64,000 nt of DNA from Silene latifolia (taxonomy: Eukaryota > Streptophyta > Magnoliopsida > Caryophyllales > Caryophyllaceae): assembly GCF_048544455.1 (NCBI RefSeq), contig NC_133537.1, positions 15,189,541-15,253,540 on the forward strand, in the 5' to 3' direction. Within the stretch, counting starts at the first letter, position 1. The number at the start of each line of letters is the position of its first letter. Positions 1 to 11,369 of this stretch are shown one piece after another. The notes under the pieces are model-generated. The model saw only the letters and a program-made list of their open reading frames with translations. It made no database searches and was not told the origin of the DNA. The translations under genes were made by a program, and so were the position numbers.

Positions 1-23
1 CCATTAAATTCAATTCAGTTTAA

Positions 24-58
<35 letters not shown>

Positions 59-580
59 TAATAATTCAGTTTAATTCAGATCCATTTCAATTTAGTTCAG
101 TTCAATTTAAACGATTTTAGTCCAAGAAGGCCTTAAATTTGCGGACCCCTAAAAGGCTAAAAGTGTTGGAGAAAAGGTTGTATGTCAGAAGCGAGAAATA
201 GTAAACGAACGCGGATTTGAGTAAGAAAAGGAAAGAGGGGAAATGTTGAGAAGAAAAGTCAAAAATCCAAAAAGACGTGGAAATGCAAGTCATCTCTGCA
301 AGTTTCATAGAGGAATAGCCATACGACTTCTTCGACTACTCAAATCTCCATTGATTCAGGTTCTATTCTCCATTGGCATTCCATTCGCACATCGTGTATA
401 GTTGTATGTATTCTATCTATCTATCCTAGGGTTTCTGGTTGACCTTGTAATAATTGTATCTTGTAACTTGTACTGTATTGTATTGTACGGAGTATTGTAT
501 GTTCAATCATAATTTAAATTTATATACACAATACATACGGAGTATTTAGTGGTATACTAGATATATAGCTGGTAGCGGCG
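1..580. other. 5' flank of the C2-GRAM gene
   Basis: AT-rich sequence with a poly-T tract at 29-53. It should hold the promoter and 5' UTR of the gene starting at 581. No ORF here resembles a known protein, and I cannot place a TATA box or transcription start reliably. Confidence 0.5.
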
Positions 581-3500
581 ATGAAACTGGTGGTTCGGGT
601 GATCGAAGCTCGGAATATACCGGCAATGGATCTAAACGGGTTAAGTGACCCTTATGTTAGATTACAACTAGGGAAACAGAGGTTTAGAAGTAAGGTTATT
701 AAGAAGTGCTTAAACCCTTACTGGGGAGACCATTTCTATTTCCGTGTTGATGATTTGAGTGAGGAGCTCCTTATTTCTGTTTTGGATGAGGATAAGTACT
801 TCAATGATGATTTTATCGGTCAGGTCAAGCTTCCCGTTTCTCGTGTTTTCGATTCTCCCGATAAGTCCCTCCCTACTTCCTGGTATCCTCTCCTCCCCAA
901 GACCAACAAGTCCAAACCCAAGGACTCTGGTGAAATCTGTCTTCACATATATCTTTCCCAAAATGGCTCTTTTAAGGACTTGCCTAATACTAATGTTACT
1001 GCTGCACCTTCACTTCTCCTTGACTATGCTACCGATTCCCCCACTTCATCTTCTGCCAACAATGTCCCTAAATCTGATGCCTTTTTTGAACCCCTTAATT
1101 CCGATCTTACTGGAGACATGTCTGATGAGCACCCGTCTACTTCTGCTTCCTTTGATGAGATGCTCACCACTATGGAGGCCAGCCATCAACAAACTGACCT
1201 CCCAACTAACTTACCTGGAGGCGTGCTTCTTGACCAGCATTACTTGACCACGACGACTCAACTCAATGCATTGCTTTTCTCACCCGATTCCGCATTTCCT
1301 CTTGCTCTAACTGAGGCTCAATCCAAGACAGATCCTCATTTTGGTCAGTGGACTTTTGACAATCAAAGTTTGAAAAGACAGAATACATACATCACCCCGC
1401 CCTCTAAATTACTTAAGGCTGTCAAGGCTTTTGAGGACCAGTCCTACTTACTGGTAGATGGAAAGTCCTTTGCCGTTTTTGTCAGCATTGCTACTCCCGA
1501 TGTCATGTATGGAAACACCTTTAGGGTTGAAATTCTCTACTGTATCACGCCTGGCCCCGAGTTACCATCAGGAGAACAATCTTCTCGCTTGGTGATATCA
1601 TGGCGAATGAATTTTGTGCAAAGCACTATGATGAAGGGAATGATTGAGAATGGAGCACGGCAACCTCTTAAGGATAACTTTGACCAGTTCTCCACTGTTT
1701 TATCACAGCATGTCAAGCCTGTTGATGTCAAGGGAACTGCTTCTGAAAAGGATCAGCTTTTAGCAACTTTGCAAGCCGAACAACAGTCAGACGGGAAGCT
1801 GTTTGTCCAATACTTTGCTAATTTCACTGTTGTATCGACCATTATTATTGTAGTTTACACTCTTTCTCATATTTGGAAGGCGGCACCAAGCACTGTTCAA
1901 GGTCTGGAATTCGTGGGACTCGACTTGCCCGATTCAATTGGAGAGGTGGTTGTTTCTGCTGTATTGGTTCTTCAGGCCAAGAGAATTTTTGATTTGGTTG
2001 CACGCTTCATGCAGGCAAGAACACAGAAGGGTAATGGTGTAATGCTGATACTTTTTATCCTGATATTTTTCTTGGGCGATGAAACTCCCCTTCTGAAGTT
2101 TTCTCTTCTAAGTTTAGACCATGTTGTGTGCCTGTATCCATCTAGTTATTTGTGGCTTTTTCTCAAGTTGTATGTGTTATCTTTATGCATTGTTAAACAA
2201 CGGAGTCACTCAAACAAAATCCATTTGTCAAAATTTTGAATTAAACATGGGAAGTATGTCAATTGATAAACTTTACTTGCTCTTTTGGTCGACTTGTCTA
2301 CTCTTAGATTAGGATTTTGATATGTAGATTAGATATTTCTATGTGATCCATTCTCTTTTACTCCACTGAGTGATTCTTCTGTATGCTTTGATTGTAGGCA
2401 GTGATCATGGAATTAAAGCTCAAGGAGATGGATGGTTACTAACTGTTGCATTGATTGAGGGAAGCAACCTAGCAGCTGTAGACTCAAGTGGTTTCTCTGA
2501 TCCATATGTAGTCTTTACTTGCAATGGGAGAACTAGAACCAGCTCAATTAAGTTCCAGAAGCTGGATCCTCAATGGAGCGGTAATATTCCTTCTATAGCC
2601 TTGCCTAGTATATCATTGGTTGCCTCTGTGTGCTGTTCTTATTAAGGATGAATCTAATTTTCATAGATTTGTCTATGTTTCATTGTCTTGTGCAAAAATG
2701 CAGAAATTTTCGAGTTTGATGCTATGGATGATCCCCCATCGGTGCTTGAAGTAGAAGTATTTGATTTTGATGGGCCTTTTGATGAAGCAACCTCCTTAGG
2801 ACATGCTGAAATAAATTTTCTCAAGGCTAACATATCAGAGCTCTCTGACATATGGGTTCCTCTTCAAGGGAAGCTTGCACAGGCATGGCAGTCAAAGTTA
2901 CGATTGAGGATTTTTTTGGATAACTCACGAGGAGGCAATGCTGTTGGGGAATATCTTGCAAAAATGGAAGAGAAAGTCGGAAAAAGGGTAATATTAATCA
3001 CATCGTATTGACATCATATCTTGTTTCCTTAACATCATCACTGTGTACATGTTTCTGAATTTCTGGTATGCTCTTTTTGATTTGCGCACAAATTATCTGC
3101 ACAGATAAATCAGCGATCTCCTCAGACAAATTCAGCTTTTCAGAAGTTATTTTGCCTTCCAGCTGAAGAATTTCTAATCAATGACTTCACTTGCCATCTG
3201 AAACGCAAGATGCCACTTCAGGTGCAATACCTTCTTAATTTGTGTGATATACTCGCCCCCATACAAATCCAGCGTACCCAATTTCCTTTTTCGTCCATTA
3301 AAATCCATCTTACCCATTTCCTTTTTTTTTTTGGCGAAAACATCACATTAACTTACATTAATATTTTAACTCGCCCCACTTTAGACTAATATAAACCTTA
3401 ACCGGCATACCCTATTACCCAACCACCTACCCCCCTCCTCAACTCACCAACCACCTCACACCTCGGCTCATCACCAACATCCACCACTTTGACCCTCCAC

Positions 3501-6500
3501 TCCCCACCCCTCGGCCCTCACTCCTCGCCCTGCAGACTCACAACTCACCCAATTAGATCCTACCAGACCGACTACCCGTGCCACCAGACCAGTTACACTA
3601 CCAGATCCACCAGCCCACGGGTCCAGCCAGACCCAATGACCCCACTAGACCCATCCCCATCCGAGTCGATCTCAATATCACCATTGAGCAGTCCGTCTCA
3701 ACACCACCTTGGAGCCCAACACACTTGACTTGCCACAAGACTGGGCCCACCACCAGCATCCTGTAGAAATCCACTGTCAGCTCTTATCCTTCATTCCTCG
3801 ACCCTCATCCGACCAGATCTGGTCATGTCAACTCCTCCCTCGTCATTCTCTTCTTTATAGTGGTGGTGAGTTCAAAGGTGGTGTCACTGGTGTGTTCATG
3901 GGGGGTGGTGGTAAGGTCTGTTAGGCATTTTGACTTGTGAGTCGTGGTGATGGTGGGTCCGTCAGGTAGAGGGTTCGTGATGGTGGTGGTGGGTCATTAG
4001 GTGGTGGTAGTGGGGGAGTTCAATGGTGGTGGGGTATGAGCTTAGTGAAGTTAAGAAGTTATTAGTATGCACACACAAATTTAGGTTAACTACAGACATG
4101 TTTTTGTAATATTCATGCTATGACATCATGGTTAGGCTGGATTTGAATGGAGGGGGTACTAAACTAAGACAATTTCAAAAATTTCTTTTGATGTTTTTAT
4201 TCTCCTCTACTGGCATATGAATACAATCTTTTGTAATCCAACTTAAAATTGCATCTGATGCTACAGGGTCGACTTTTTCTATCAGCAAGAGTGATAGGAT
4301 TCCACGCAAATCTGTTTGGACATAAAACTAAGTTCTTTTTTCTCTGGGAGGACATAGAAGACATTCAAGTGGCTTCTGCTAATCTTTCTTCAATGGGGAG
4401 TCCGATCGTTGTCATCACTCTTCGTAAGGGAAAAGGTTTAGATGCAAAGCATGGTGCAAGGAATCAGGATGAAGAAGGGAGGCTGAAATATTACTTTCAT
4501 TCATTTGTTTCTTTCACCATGGCACACAGGTAACATTGAGTAATGTGTATTCATAGCTTTCCTACAAATTTTCTTCTCCTATTTGTTAGTGCCATCTATT
4601 TGTTCTTATTGTTAATACTTGTTATATTTGTAATTTTGTATCAATTTAATTTTGACTTCCATGGAGCCAAATACTCGCTATTATTTTGTTTTAGAATATG
4701 ATTTATATAGCAAAATGGCTCATCCAACTATCTACGCTATAAATGATGACATGATGTGATATAGATTCAATCAATGCATAATTCTATGCAATTTTCATCA
4801 CGAGTCCTCTAAGAACAGTCCCCTTTGTTTTCAACACAAGAGTGAATGTATGTACAGCACTACAGCTAACCCTCTTACATTTCCATAAGCGGGGGTATTT
4901 GAGATACTTAGGTAATGATAATGATGTTTTTGACCAGGTTACCGGATTTGCCAAGTCACCTACTGTATCGCAAATCAATTTGCAGGAGCAACTTATTCGA
5001 ATGACACGACATTATGGTGTTTAGTTCGGATAATTTGATATTTTACAAACAAGTCGCGTCTATGTCTACATAAAAAAAGCAGTCATTGGAAGCAATTCCA
5101 TACACAATTCATTATGGGTTGGCTTAAACCGACCCTCACATACCCTACTATTTGCCGGAGCCCTTAGGCATTGGCTATTGTTGTTGTTGTTGGACACTGG
5201 ACACCATCATGTGGCTCCCTATATGTGTCGGCGAGTGTGAGTAACATAGCAATTTACTTCAAATTTCTCCTAGCTTGTTTATTCTACTCTTCTTTGCACC
5301 TTTATTTGTATCATTTACTTATCTTTTTTTTATATGTAAGCCCTCTTTAAAATTTAAAACCAAATGGAGCGTTGTTGCGCAAAATGTTATCCCACAAACA
5401 AGTATTTCATCTAACAGAAAGAGTGCCTCATGTGCATGACACATATTTTACTCTCGCATCCCGTCGCCATGGGCTGTCTATCATGCCTTTGGTGCATCTC
5501 TTGCCTTTCAAACTATGTGGCATATAATTTACTTTATTTAGAGCCTCATCTTTCTTTGTTATCAATATTGTCAAACAGTATACATGACTACATGATTACA
5601 GTATGTGATTGTAGACATTCACTGGTCACTTCAGATATGTCATATAATGTGTATTTTGTTGTTGCTGCTTGGGGTGGTGTTATATATTTGCTGATATTTT
5701 TGATGCAGAACAATTATGGCCCTTTGGAGGGCGAGATCATTGAGCCCTGAGCAGAAGGTAAAGATTGTTGAAGAAGATTTGGAGACCACAAGTCTTCAGA
5801 CGGAGGAAAGTGGAACATTTGTGGGCGTCGAAGATGTTAGTCTGTCTGAGGTTTACTCGTCCGTTCTTTCAGTTCCTGTGAGCTCTCTTCTCCTCCCCCC
5901 TCCCCCTCTCTTTCTCTCATTGTTTTTTGGGAAAATGTAGGTACTTGTTAACTTTCGAAATATAAACTTTAGGCGCCTTTGAGCAAAAATAAAATGTTAG
6001 GTACCTATGTGCAAACTCATGTAAATGTCTGGTAACCTTCTAACAAAAAAAAAATCAATAGAAAACATGTCCGCAAAAATAAAATGGTAGGTACCTATGT
6101 GCAAACTCGTGTAAATGTTTGGTACCTTGTAACAAAAAAACTCAATCGAAACATATGTTTGCATTTATAGTGGCATCCTCGTTATCCATACCAAAAGGAT
6201 AAGTTTCATGAGGTAGGCATTTCTAGAAACGTTGTTTTACTTATAATTACCAACGGAAATTAATCACAAGCTTTCTCATAATGTTTGTTATTTCCTTCTT
6301 TTGGGAAGGAAATAGGGCTGTCCATTCTAAAAAGTTTTGAAAGGGGTTGCTGTCTGATATATTTGAAACTTTTAGATTCCAGTGATAGACTGGCAGACAG
6401 TCATTTTTCGTATTGAATTGTCATTCAAATTTTTTCTTTGCCATGGAGCAGTAGATCAGTCAATTTTTTCTTTGACAACGTTTTTGCGTACTCCGTATCA

Positions 6501-7237
6501 TAATTTCAGAGGACATGCATTTAACTCCCCTCCTCCAAAAAAGAAGTTATTTTCTGTGTAGAAGATACTTTTTATTAGTATGGTGCACTACACCCACCCT
6601 CTTCCCGCTACAGGATTAGTTTTGTAGTCTTCTCAATGTGTCAAATGATTTTCTGAACTTCTATTTTATTGATGCCTACTCTAGGCGAACTTCCTGATGG
6701 GGCTTTTCAGTGGAGGTGAAATTGAATTGAGAGTTATGGAGAGAACTGGATGCGTTGACTATTCTTGCACTTCCTGGGAACTCGACAAAACTGATGTATA
6801 TGTGAGGCAAATATGCTACAAATTTGATAAGCATGTATCCAGATATACAGGAGAAGTGACCAGCACACAACAAAAATCTGTCTTTCCTGATAAGAATGGT
6901 TGGCTCATTGATGAGGTTTTGACACTCCATGGAGTTCCACTTGGCGATTATTTCAATGTATGCATTATTGCGTGGGATTTGACCATTACATTCTTAAAAC
7001 TTAGTATGTCGTGTCCTTGCTAACATACTGTATCTATGTATGTGCATCTTGCAGCTTCACCTCAAGTACCAGATTGAAGAAAGATCAAAGGGTTGTTCTG
7101 TGAAAGTAATGTTTGGGATTGCTTGGTTGAAAAGCACCAGACATCAGAAAAAGACCTCCAAAAACATCCTCTCAAACTGGCAAGATCGCCTGAAAGTGAT
7201 GTTTGCTACAGTTGTGAAAGAATATGTTAAAGCCTGA
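581..7237 (+). CDS. C2 and GRAM domain-containing protein (C2-VASt-C2-GRAM-VASt)
   Basis: Eight coding exons fit GT-AG junctions and keep frame: 581-2030, 2398-2580, 2704-2987, 3105-3221, 4267-4529, 5709-5877, 6685-6957, 7055-7237 (2922 bp, 973 aa). Residues 1 to about 105 form a first C2 domain with calcium-loop acidic residues (DLNGLSDPYV, DEDKYFNDD). A first VASt-like region follows around residues 240-400, then a hydrophobic, probably membrane-spanning segment near 407-432 (VVSTIIIVVYTLSHIW). Exons 2-3 encode a second C2 domain (DSSGFSDPYV, FDFDGPFDEA). Exons 4-5 encode a GRAM domain (QGRLFLSARV, FFLWEDIE). Exons 6-8 encode a second VASt domain (TSTQQKS, LHGVPLGDYF, WLKSTRHQK). Order and length closely match the Arabidopsis At1g03370-type family (about 1020 aa). 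Known of the family: C2 domains bind membranes, and GRAM/VASt domains bind phospholipid and sterol at membrane contact sites. The specific role here is inferred. No disruption was seen. Confidence 0.95.
3420..4045. repeat. C-rich then GGTGG-rich low-complexity block in intron 4
   Basis: Within the 1-kb intron 3222-4266, about 3420-3840 is rich in CCACC and CTCC words, and about 3855-4040 is rich in GGTGG words. The strand asymmetry reverses midway, so weak self-pairing is possible. Short ORFs here are compositional and carry no recognisable domain. I did not find clear terminal repeats or a TSD. Confidence 0.4.
5085..5195 (+). repeat. SINE 3'-tail-like fragment ending in TTG repeats (intron 5)
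   Basis: The stretch has the wording of TS-type plant SINE tails: CCCTCACATACCC, then TTTGCCGGAGCCC, GGCATTGG and a run of TTG triplets near 5180-5190. A related copy lies at 10375-10460. Only the 3' part is recognisable; no A/B boxes or TSD were found. Confidence 0.4.
5981..6170 (+). repeat. Two-copy tandem repeat of about 94 bp in intron 6
   Basis: Two adjacent copies share AAAAATAAAATGKTAGGTAC, then CTATGTGCAAACTC and GTAAATGT, each ending in an A-rich run. The copies are diverged by several bases. Only a local duplication can be claimed. Confidence 0.6.
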
Positions 7238-7650
7238 GAGGACATTTTCCATGGCAACAATGTTTGGGAATTGTATGTTTGTTTAACAAAAACAAGGCCA
7301 CTTTCTGAACTGGCTAGTGGCTGCCATTGCAGATGACCGAGATCATCATCATGATCATCATCATCGAGTTGAGTTGTTGGCTTTCGTTCGTTGTGCATTT
7401 AACCTCTTGTTATGACAGCAGGTATAGGGAGTCAAGATTCAAGTAACAGCTGAGCAGATTCGCTAACCAGTGTATAGATGCAAATTAATGTGTTCATTCT
7501 TTTCTGATCCGTTGGCTTTTACTGTATACAAGTCCATTTAGCCGAGTTGATGTATGAACAAGCTTTTTTTTTTTTTTTTTTTTTTACTTCAATTCAATAA
7601 AGGGTATGCAAGTGATTGTTTGTTAACCAGGCTGCTTTAGTAATTAGTAT
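7238..7650 (+). terminator. 3' UTR and probable poly(A) region of the C2-GRAM gene
   Basis: AATAAA at 7596-7601 follows a T-rich stretch (7565-7585) about 360 bp past the stop codon. This is a reasonable plant polyadenylation context. The exact cleavage site cannot be seen. Confidence 0.5.
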
Positions 7651-8998
7651 GGAGCATTTGATTTGATGGCGGACCCTGTTGAAGAAAACACTGAAATTAA
7701 ACTTGAAAACCACTCTAACCAGAATCGTTGCTTCTTAAATACTCGTACTATTCCATCCATACGTCTCCTTAATAGTAAATACTACGGAGTATATCCTTTG
7801 TTTTGAAATGAACAAGGAAAATTCCTTTGGAAGGTAATGAGATTTTATCGACTCCATTGTTACCTGCTGAATGAACTGAACCTATTGAACAATCCCATTC
7901 ATCATCTAGTAATTGAAGCAATGAGATTAAAATGCAGTTAAACTTGGGTACACTGACCATGATATTCAGTGTCAATTCTGTGTCTAAAAGAACACTAATG
8001 AAAGTACAATATACATTGAGAGGGAGCAGTAATTAATACTGAAACACCCTAGATATTTTTATATTTTTTTTTAACTACAGAGTACATTGTCCTCTCCGTC
8101 CCGGTTAAAAATTATACAGTATATTTTAATTTTAGGGTGTATTATTCAATAATTACACAAATTATAGGGTAAGACCATTGTACGGTGCAATCAGATAAAA
8201 AATGACCACTTTATGCTAAAAAAATGACCATTTTAAGTTGAAAAATGATCATTTTTTTTTTACTATTATAAAGGGAATGACCACTTTTTTAAAGTGATCA
8301 TTAATTAACATAAAATGTTTACTATTTATCATATAAAGTAACCATTTTTGTTTGTTTGTGGCTACTAATTACGGGTAGAATAATGAGTTTAATGGGTCTA
8401 TCGTAAAAATGAATAAATATAATGAAAGTTGAACTGTTCTCCAATATTGTGTGATTAAAAATGAGAGAAAGTGTCTGGCAACACAACTCCCCTTTCCTCA
8501 TTTCTCTGTGGTTGCGGCTGAACAAAGCCCTTCAAGTTCAAGGCATTGATCAAAATTGGTTTGATTTTGACTTTGTGCCTTGTACTTGTGCGTGGAACAA
8601 AATTACACAATTCATATCCATCTATCTATCTTCCTTCTCGATCAATTTCATCAAATTAACAACTTGATTTGCAGCTACTATTTTGGATTGAGTCAACTGT
8701 TTAGAAGGTAACACAATTCTACCCCCCTTACTATTATCATTACTGCTATTTTGCTAATTCTTTGATTATATTCATAAAATGCTATGGTTTTCTCATGGGA
8801 GTATAATATAAGTATTATTAGTAGTTACTCGTACATAAATTCTTGTATTTACATGATTGCGACAATAGGATGTCATCGCTTACTGGATTGATTCCTTGTC
8901 TTATTATATCAATATTGGTTGTAGTGTATTTGGATGGAGGGTTGTTGAATAATTGCTAATTGAGGTCTACCTGGTTGAGCTCCATACATAGTTATGCC
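7651..8998. other. Intergenic, AT-rich, with TGACCATTTT-type word repeats
   Basis: No coding region is recognised. Between about 8195 and 8350 the word TGACCATTTT and its variants recur on both strands with intervening A/T runs. A CT-rich, gene-start-like stretch at about 8590-8700 is followed by a possible donor (AAGGTAACAC near 8709). It could be a distal 5' UTR exon of the NET4 gene downstream, but that is speculative. Confidence 0.35.
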
Positions 8999-10150
8999 TA
9001 CAAGTATTTTTGAGAATTGGAGGGAAGGGAAGGGAAGGGAGACAATTTCCCGTGTTTGGTTAGCCAATTTGGGTTGAAGAGGTTTAGATGCGAGGGAAAA
9101 TAGATCCCTCCATTTCCCTTCTCCAAGGCAAATAATTTCCCCTCCAACAAAGGGAAGATTTGGAGAAAAAACTCTGTGTTTGGATGGCAAAAAAGGAGGG
9201 AAAGGGAGGGGAGGGAAAGGAAGGGGAGGGGAGGGGAGGGAGAATGGAGGAGGTGATTTTCCCTCCAAATCTTGCCTATGTTGGTGTGGAAATATTTTGC
9301 CTTATAGGAGGGAAATGGAGGGATCCATTTTCCCTTCCCTCCAAATCTCTCTACCTTCATTTTGCTATCCAAACAATGGATTCCTCATCCTTCCAATTCC
9401 CTCCCCTCCCTTTCTCTCCAAATCCTCAATCCAAACACATCCTTAATCATTTATTCCACCTCCTTTTCCCTCCTTTCCCGTTCCCCACCTTTCCCTCCCA
9501 TTTTGATATCCAAACAATGCCTTAGGGTGTGTTTGGATAGCAAAAGTGGAGGGAAAGGGAGGGGAAGGGGAAGGAGGGAAGAGAAAGGGAGGGAAGGGAA
9601 GGGGAGGGGGAATGGAGTATAAGTGTTTGGATACAATTTCCCTCCAAATCTTGCCTATTATGAAGAGATTTTGATTAGGCGAGGAGGAGGAAAATTGGAT
9701 CCCTCCAAATCTCTCCCCTTCCATTTCCCTCCACACTTATTTGCTATCCAAACAAGGGATTTTAAATTCCCTACTCTCCCTCCCTTTCTTTTTCCTCCAA
9801 ATCACTCAATCCAAACGCACTCTAAAAGTTGTCGGCTCGAGCCGGATAATCATATGGGAAAGCTTTTCTATTGTGTTCGAGTTGTCATTTCCTTTGACCT
9901 CCACATGTAGATAAGTAACTAAGAGCCTTGTATTTTAAGGCCTTGTTTGGATAGGTGGATTTAGAGGGAAAGGTAAGGGAGGGAAATTAGGGATTTGGAG
10001 GGGAAGGGAAAATAGATCCTTCAATTTCTCTCCTATAAGACAAATTATTTCCTCTCCAACAAAGGAAAGATTTGGATGGAAATCACATCCCTCCATTCTT
10101 CTTCTTTTCCCCATTCTTTTCCCTCTATTTTTAGTACCCAAAGAGTCTTA
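8999..10150. repeat. Cluster of related purine-rich MITEs (nested/adjacent copies)
   Basis: Several copies share a GTGTTTGGATAG-type end on one side and CTATCCAAACA on the other. GGGAGGGAAAGGGAGG-type purine tracts lie next to the left ends and complementary CCCTCC tracts next to the right ends. One copy is well delimited at 9522-9826. An inner pair of ends lies at about 9175/9375, and a looser copy runs from about 9940 to 10150. All ORFs read through this block are low-complexity artefacts. The ends resemble hAT-type MITEs, but I could not fix clean target duplications. Confidence 0.6.
9522..9826. mobile_element. MITE with TTAGGGTGTGTTTGGAT-type terminal inverted repeats
   Basis: The left end TTAGGGTGTGTTTGGAT is matched in inverse by the right end ATCCAAACGCACTCTAAA. 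Purine-rich and pyrimidine-rich subterminal tracts face inwards. There is no coding capacity. It sits among related copies, so it probably belongs to one amplified family. Confidence 0.55.
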
Positions 10151-10374
10151 CGTGTCCCATGGTTCGTTGAAACTTTGACAATATGATATTTGTATTGAGA
10201 TGAATATTTGTACGAGTATTGAGCGAAAGATTCGTTACTCTTTGATTTTGAACTATGATGGAATAACGCAAAATGACTCGCTAAATTGGTTGCGCCTCTT
10301 TCCATTGTGAAGTGAGGCATTTTTCGATGAAATGTTCATCATGGATCATTCAGAAATAACCTCTTTGCGTTGCT

Positions 10375-10460
10375 AACACAAGGGTAAGGTTGTGTACATT
10401 TGACCCCTCCTTACCTCGCAATTTGCGGGAGCCATTGAGGCATTGGGGTAATGTTGTTGT
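10375..10460 (+). repeat. SINE 3'-tail-like fragment
   Basis: Contains GACCCCTCCTTACC, TTTGCGGGAGCC, GGCATTGGGG and TAATGTTGTTG. This order is characteristic of TS-type plant SINE 3' regions and is shared with the copy at 5085-5195. No complete element is delimited. Confidence 0.4.
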
Positions 10461-11104
10461 GGATATTGGTACAAGTATTGAGATTTGTGGTCCTTGACCT
10501 AAGGTCAGCGACGAGAATACGATATTTGGATACCGGTTACTTTAGTTTGAGCATTGGTGTGAGCATTGTATATTTCTACGAGTTTGATTAATTATGCCGG
10601 TGAGAAAATAGTATTATACTAAGACAATTGTATGGAGTGTGTTCGAGGTTGAGATTAATCTTGGAGCGTTTGTATTAAACTGTATGTTTTATTTTTACTT
10701 GTGAGTTTCTCCTCAGGGCTACCATGGGGGTAGGTCTTGTCCTTTTATTTTGCTTACATGATTTCCATTGCGGTTCAAAAGGACATTGAAGTCAAGATTT
10801 ATTTTACACAATTTGTATGTAATATCTTTGTAAAAGTTTGGCATTTTGTATAAAGACTTGTATTTTTTAAAAGTTCTGTTTATTAATGAGTGATACCCCA
10901 GATTATTTGATGAGTTTTATATAATACTAAATATTTTTCTTTTAAATTAGCCAAAAATCGGGAATCGCATTTAGGATAATATTTGTAACCTTACCCTATT
11001 TCTGTAGTTATTTTACTCTTAGTATTAGACAAAAAAAAGGGGTTCCTTAGTTAACCAATAAAATGGCAAGGTATAATGTGCAGTTGCTCAAAAATTATGA
11101 TTCG

Positions 11105-11230
11105 TATTAGGATATTAAACCATTGGCTGGGTTTAACCACTAGCTTAAGCTTTTGTTTGGGATGGTCTTCTCATATGGTAGAGGTCCCAAGTTCGAACAC
11201 GTGGTTGAGATGATCGTCTCATAATTCCTT
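11105..11230 (+). repeat. tRNA-derived SINE-like fragment
   Basis: Contains TTTAACCACTAGCTTAAGC followed by GGTAGAGGTCCCAAGTTCGA, which includes a B-box-like GTTCGAAC. It resembles the repeat at 18127-18402. No poly(A) or TSD was identified. Confidence 0.35.
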
Positions 11231-11369
11231 CATTTTCTTGTCTTTCTGTCTATTTTTGTAATCTTCACTTGTAATGCTGCTCAATTTGTTGTTTGCACAG
11301 CTTGTAGGTGAATAGCAAATCTTCCCGTCATTGGATCTCTTTACTCTTTATAGATTTGGGTGATAATCT

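Larger units (their letters stand above)
10151..11369. other. Intergenic region upstream of the NET4 gene
   Basis: A SINE-like tail occurs at 10375-10460 and a tRNA-like SINE fragment at 11105-11230. A plausible splice acceptor (TTTGCACAG, ending 11300) lies shortly before the NET4 start codon, so 11301-11369 may be 5' UTR of that gene. Otherwise nothing is recognised. Confidence 0.35.

Noticed and set aside
759-1247. Long + ORF overlapping exon 1 of the C2-GRAM gene in another frame
   Set aside because: The frame carrying C2 and VASt motifs is the 581 frame; this one is a shadow with no recognisable domain.
9160-9736. Several Gly/Arg- and Pro/Ser-rich ORFs
   Set aside because: They are translations of purine or pyrimidine tracts in the MITE cluster.
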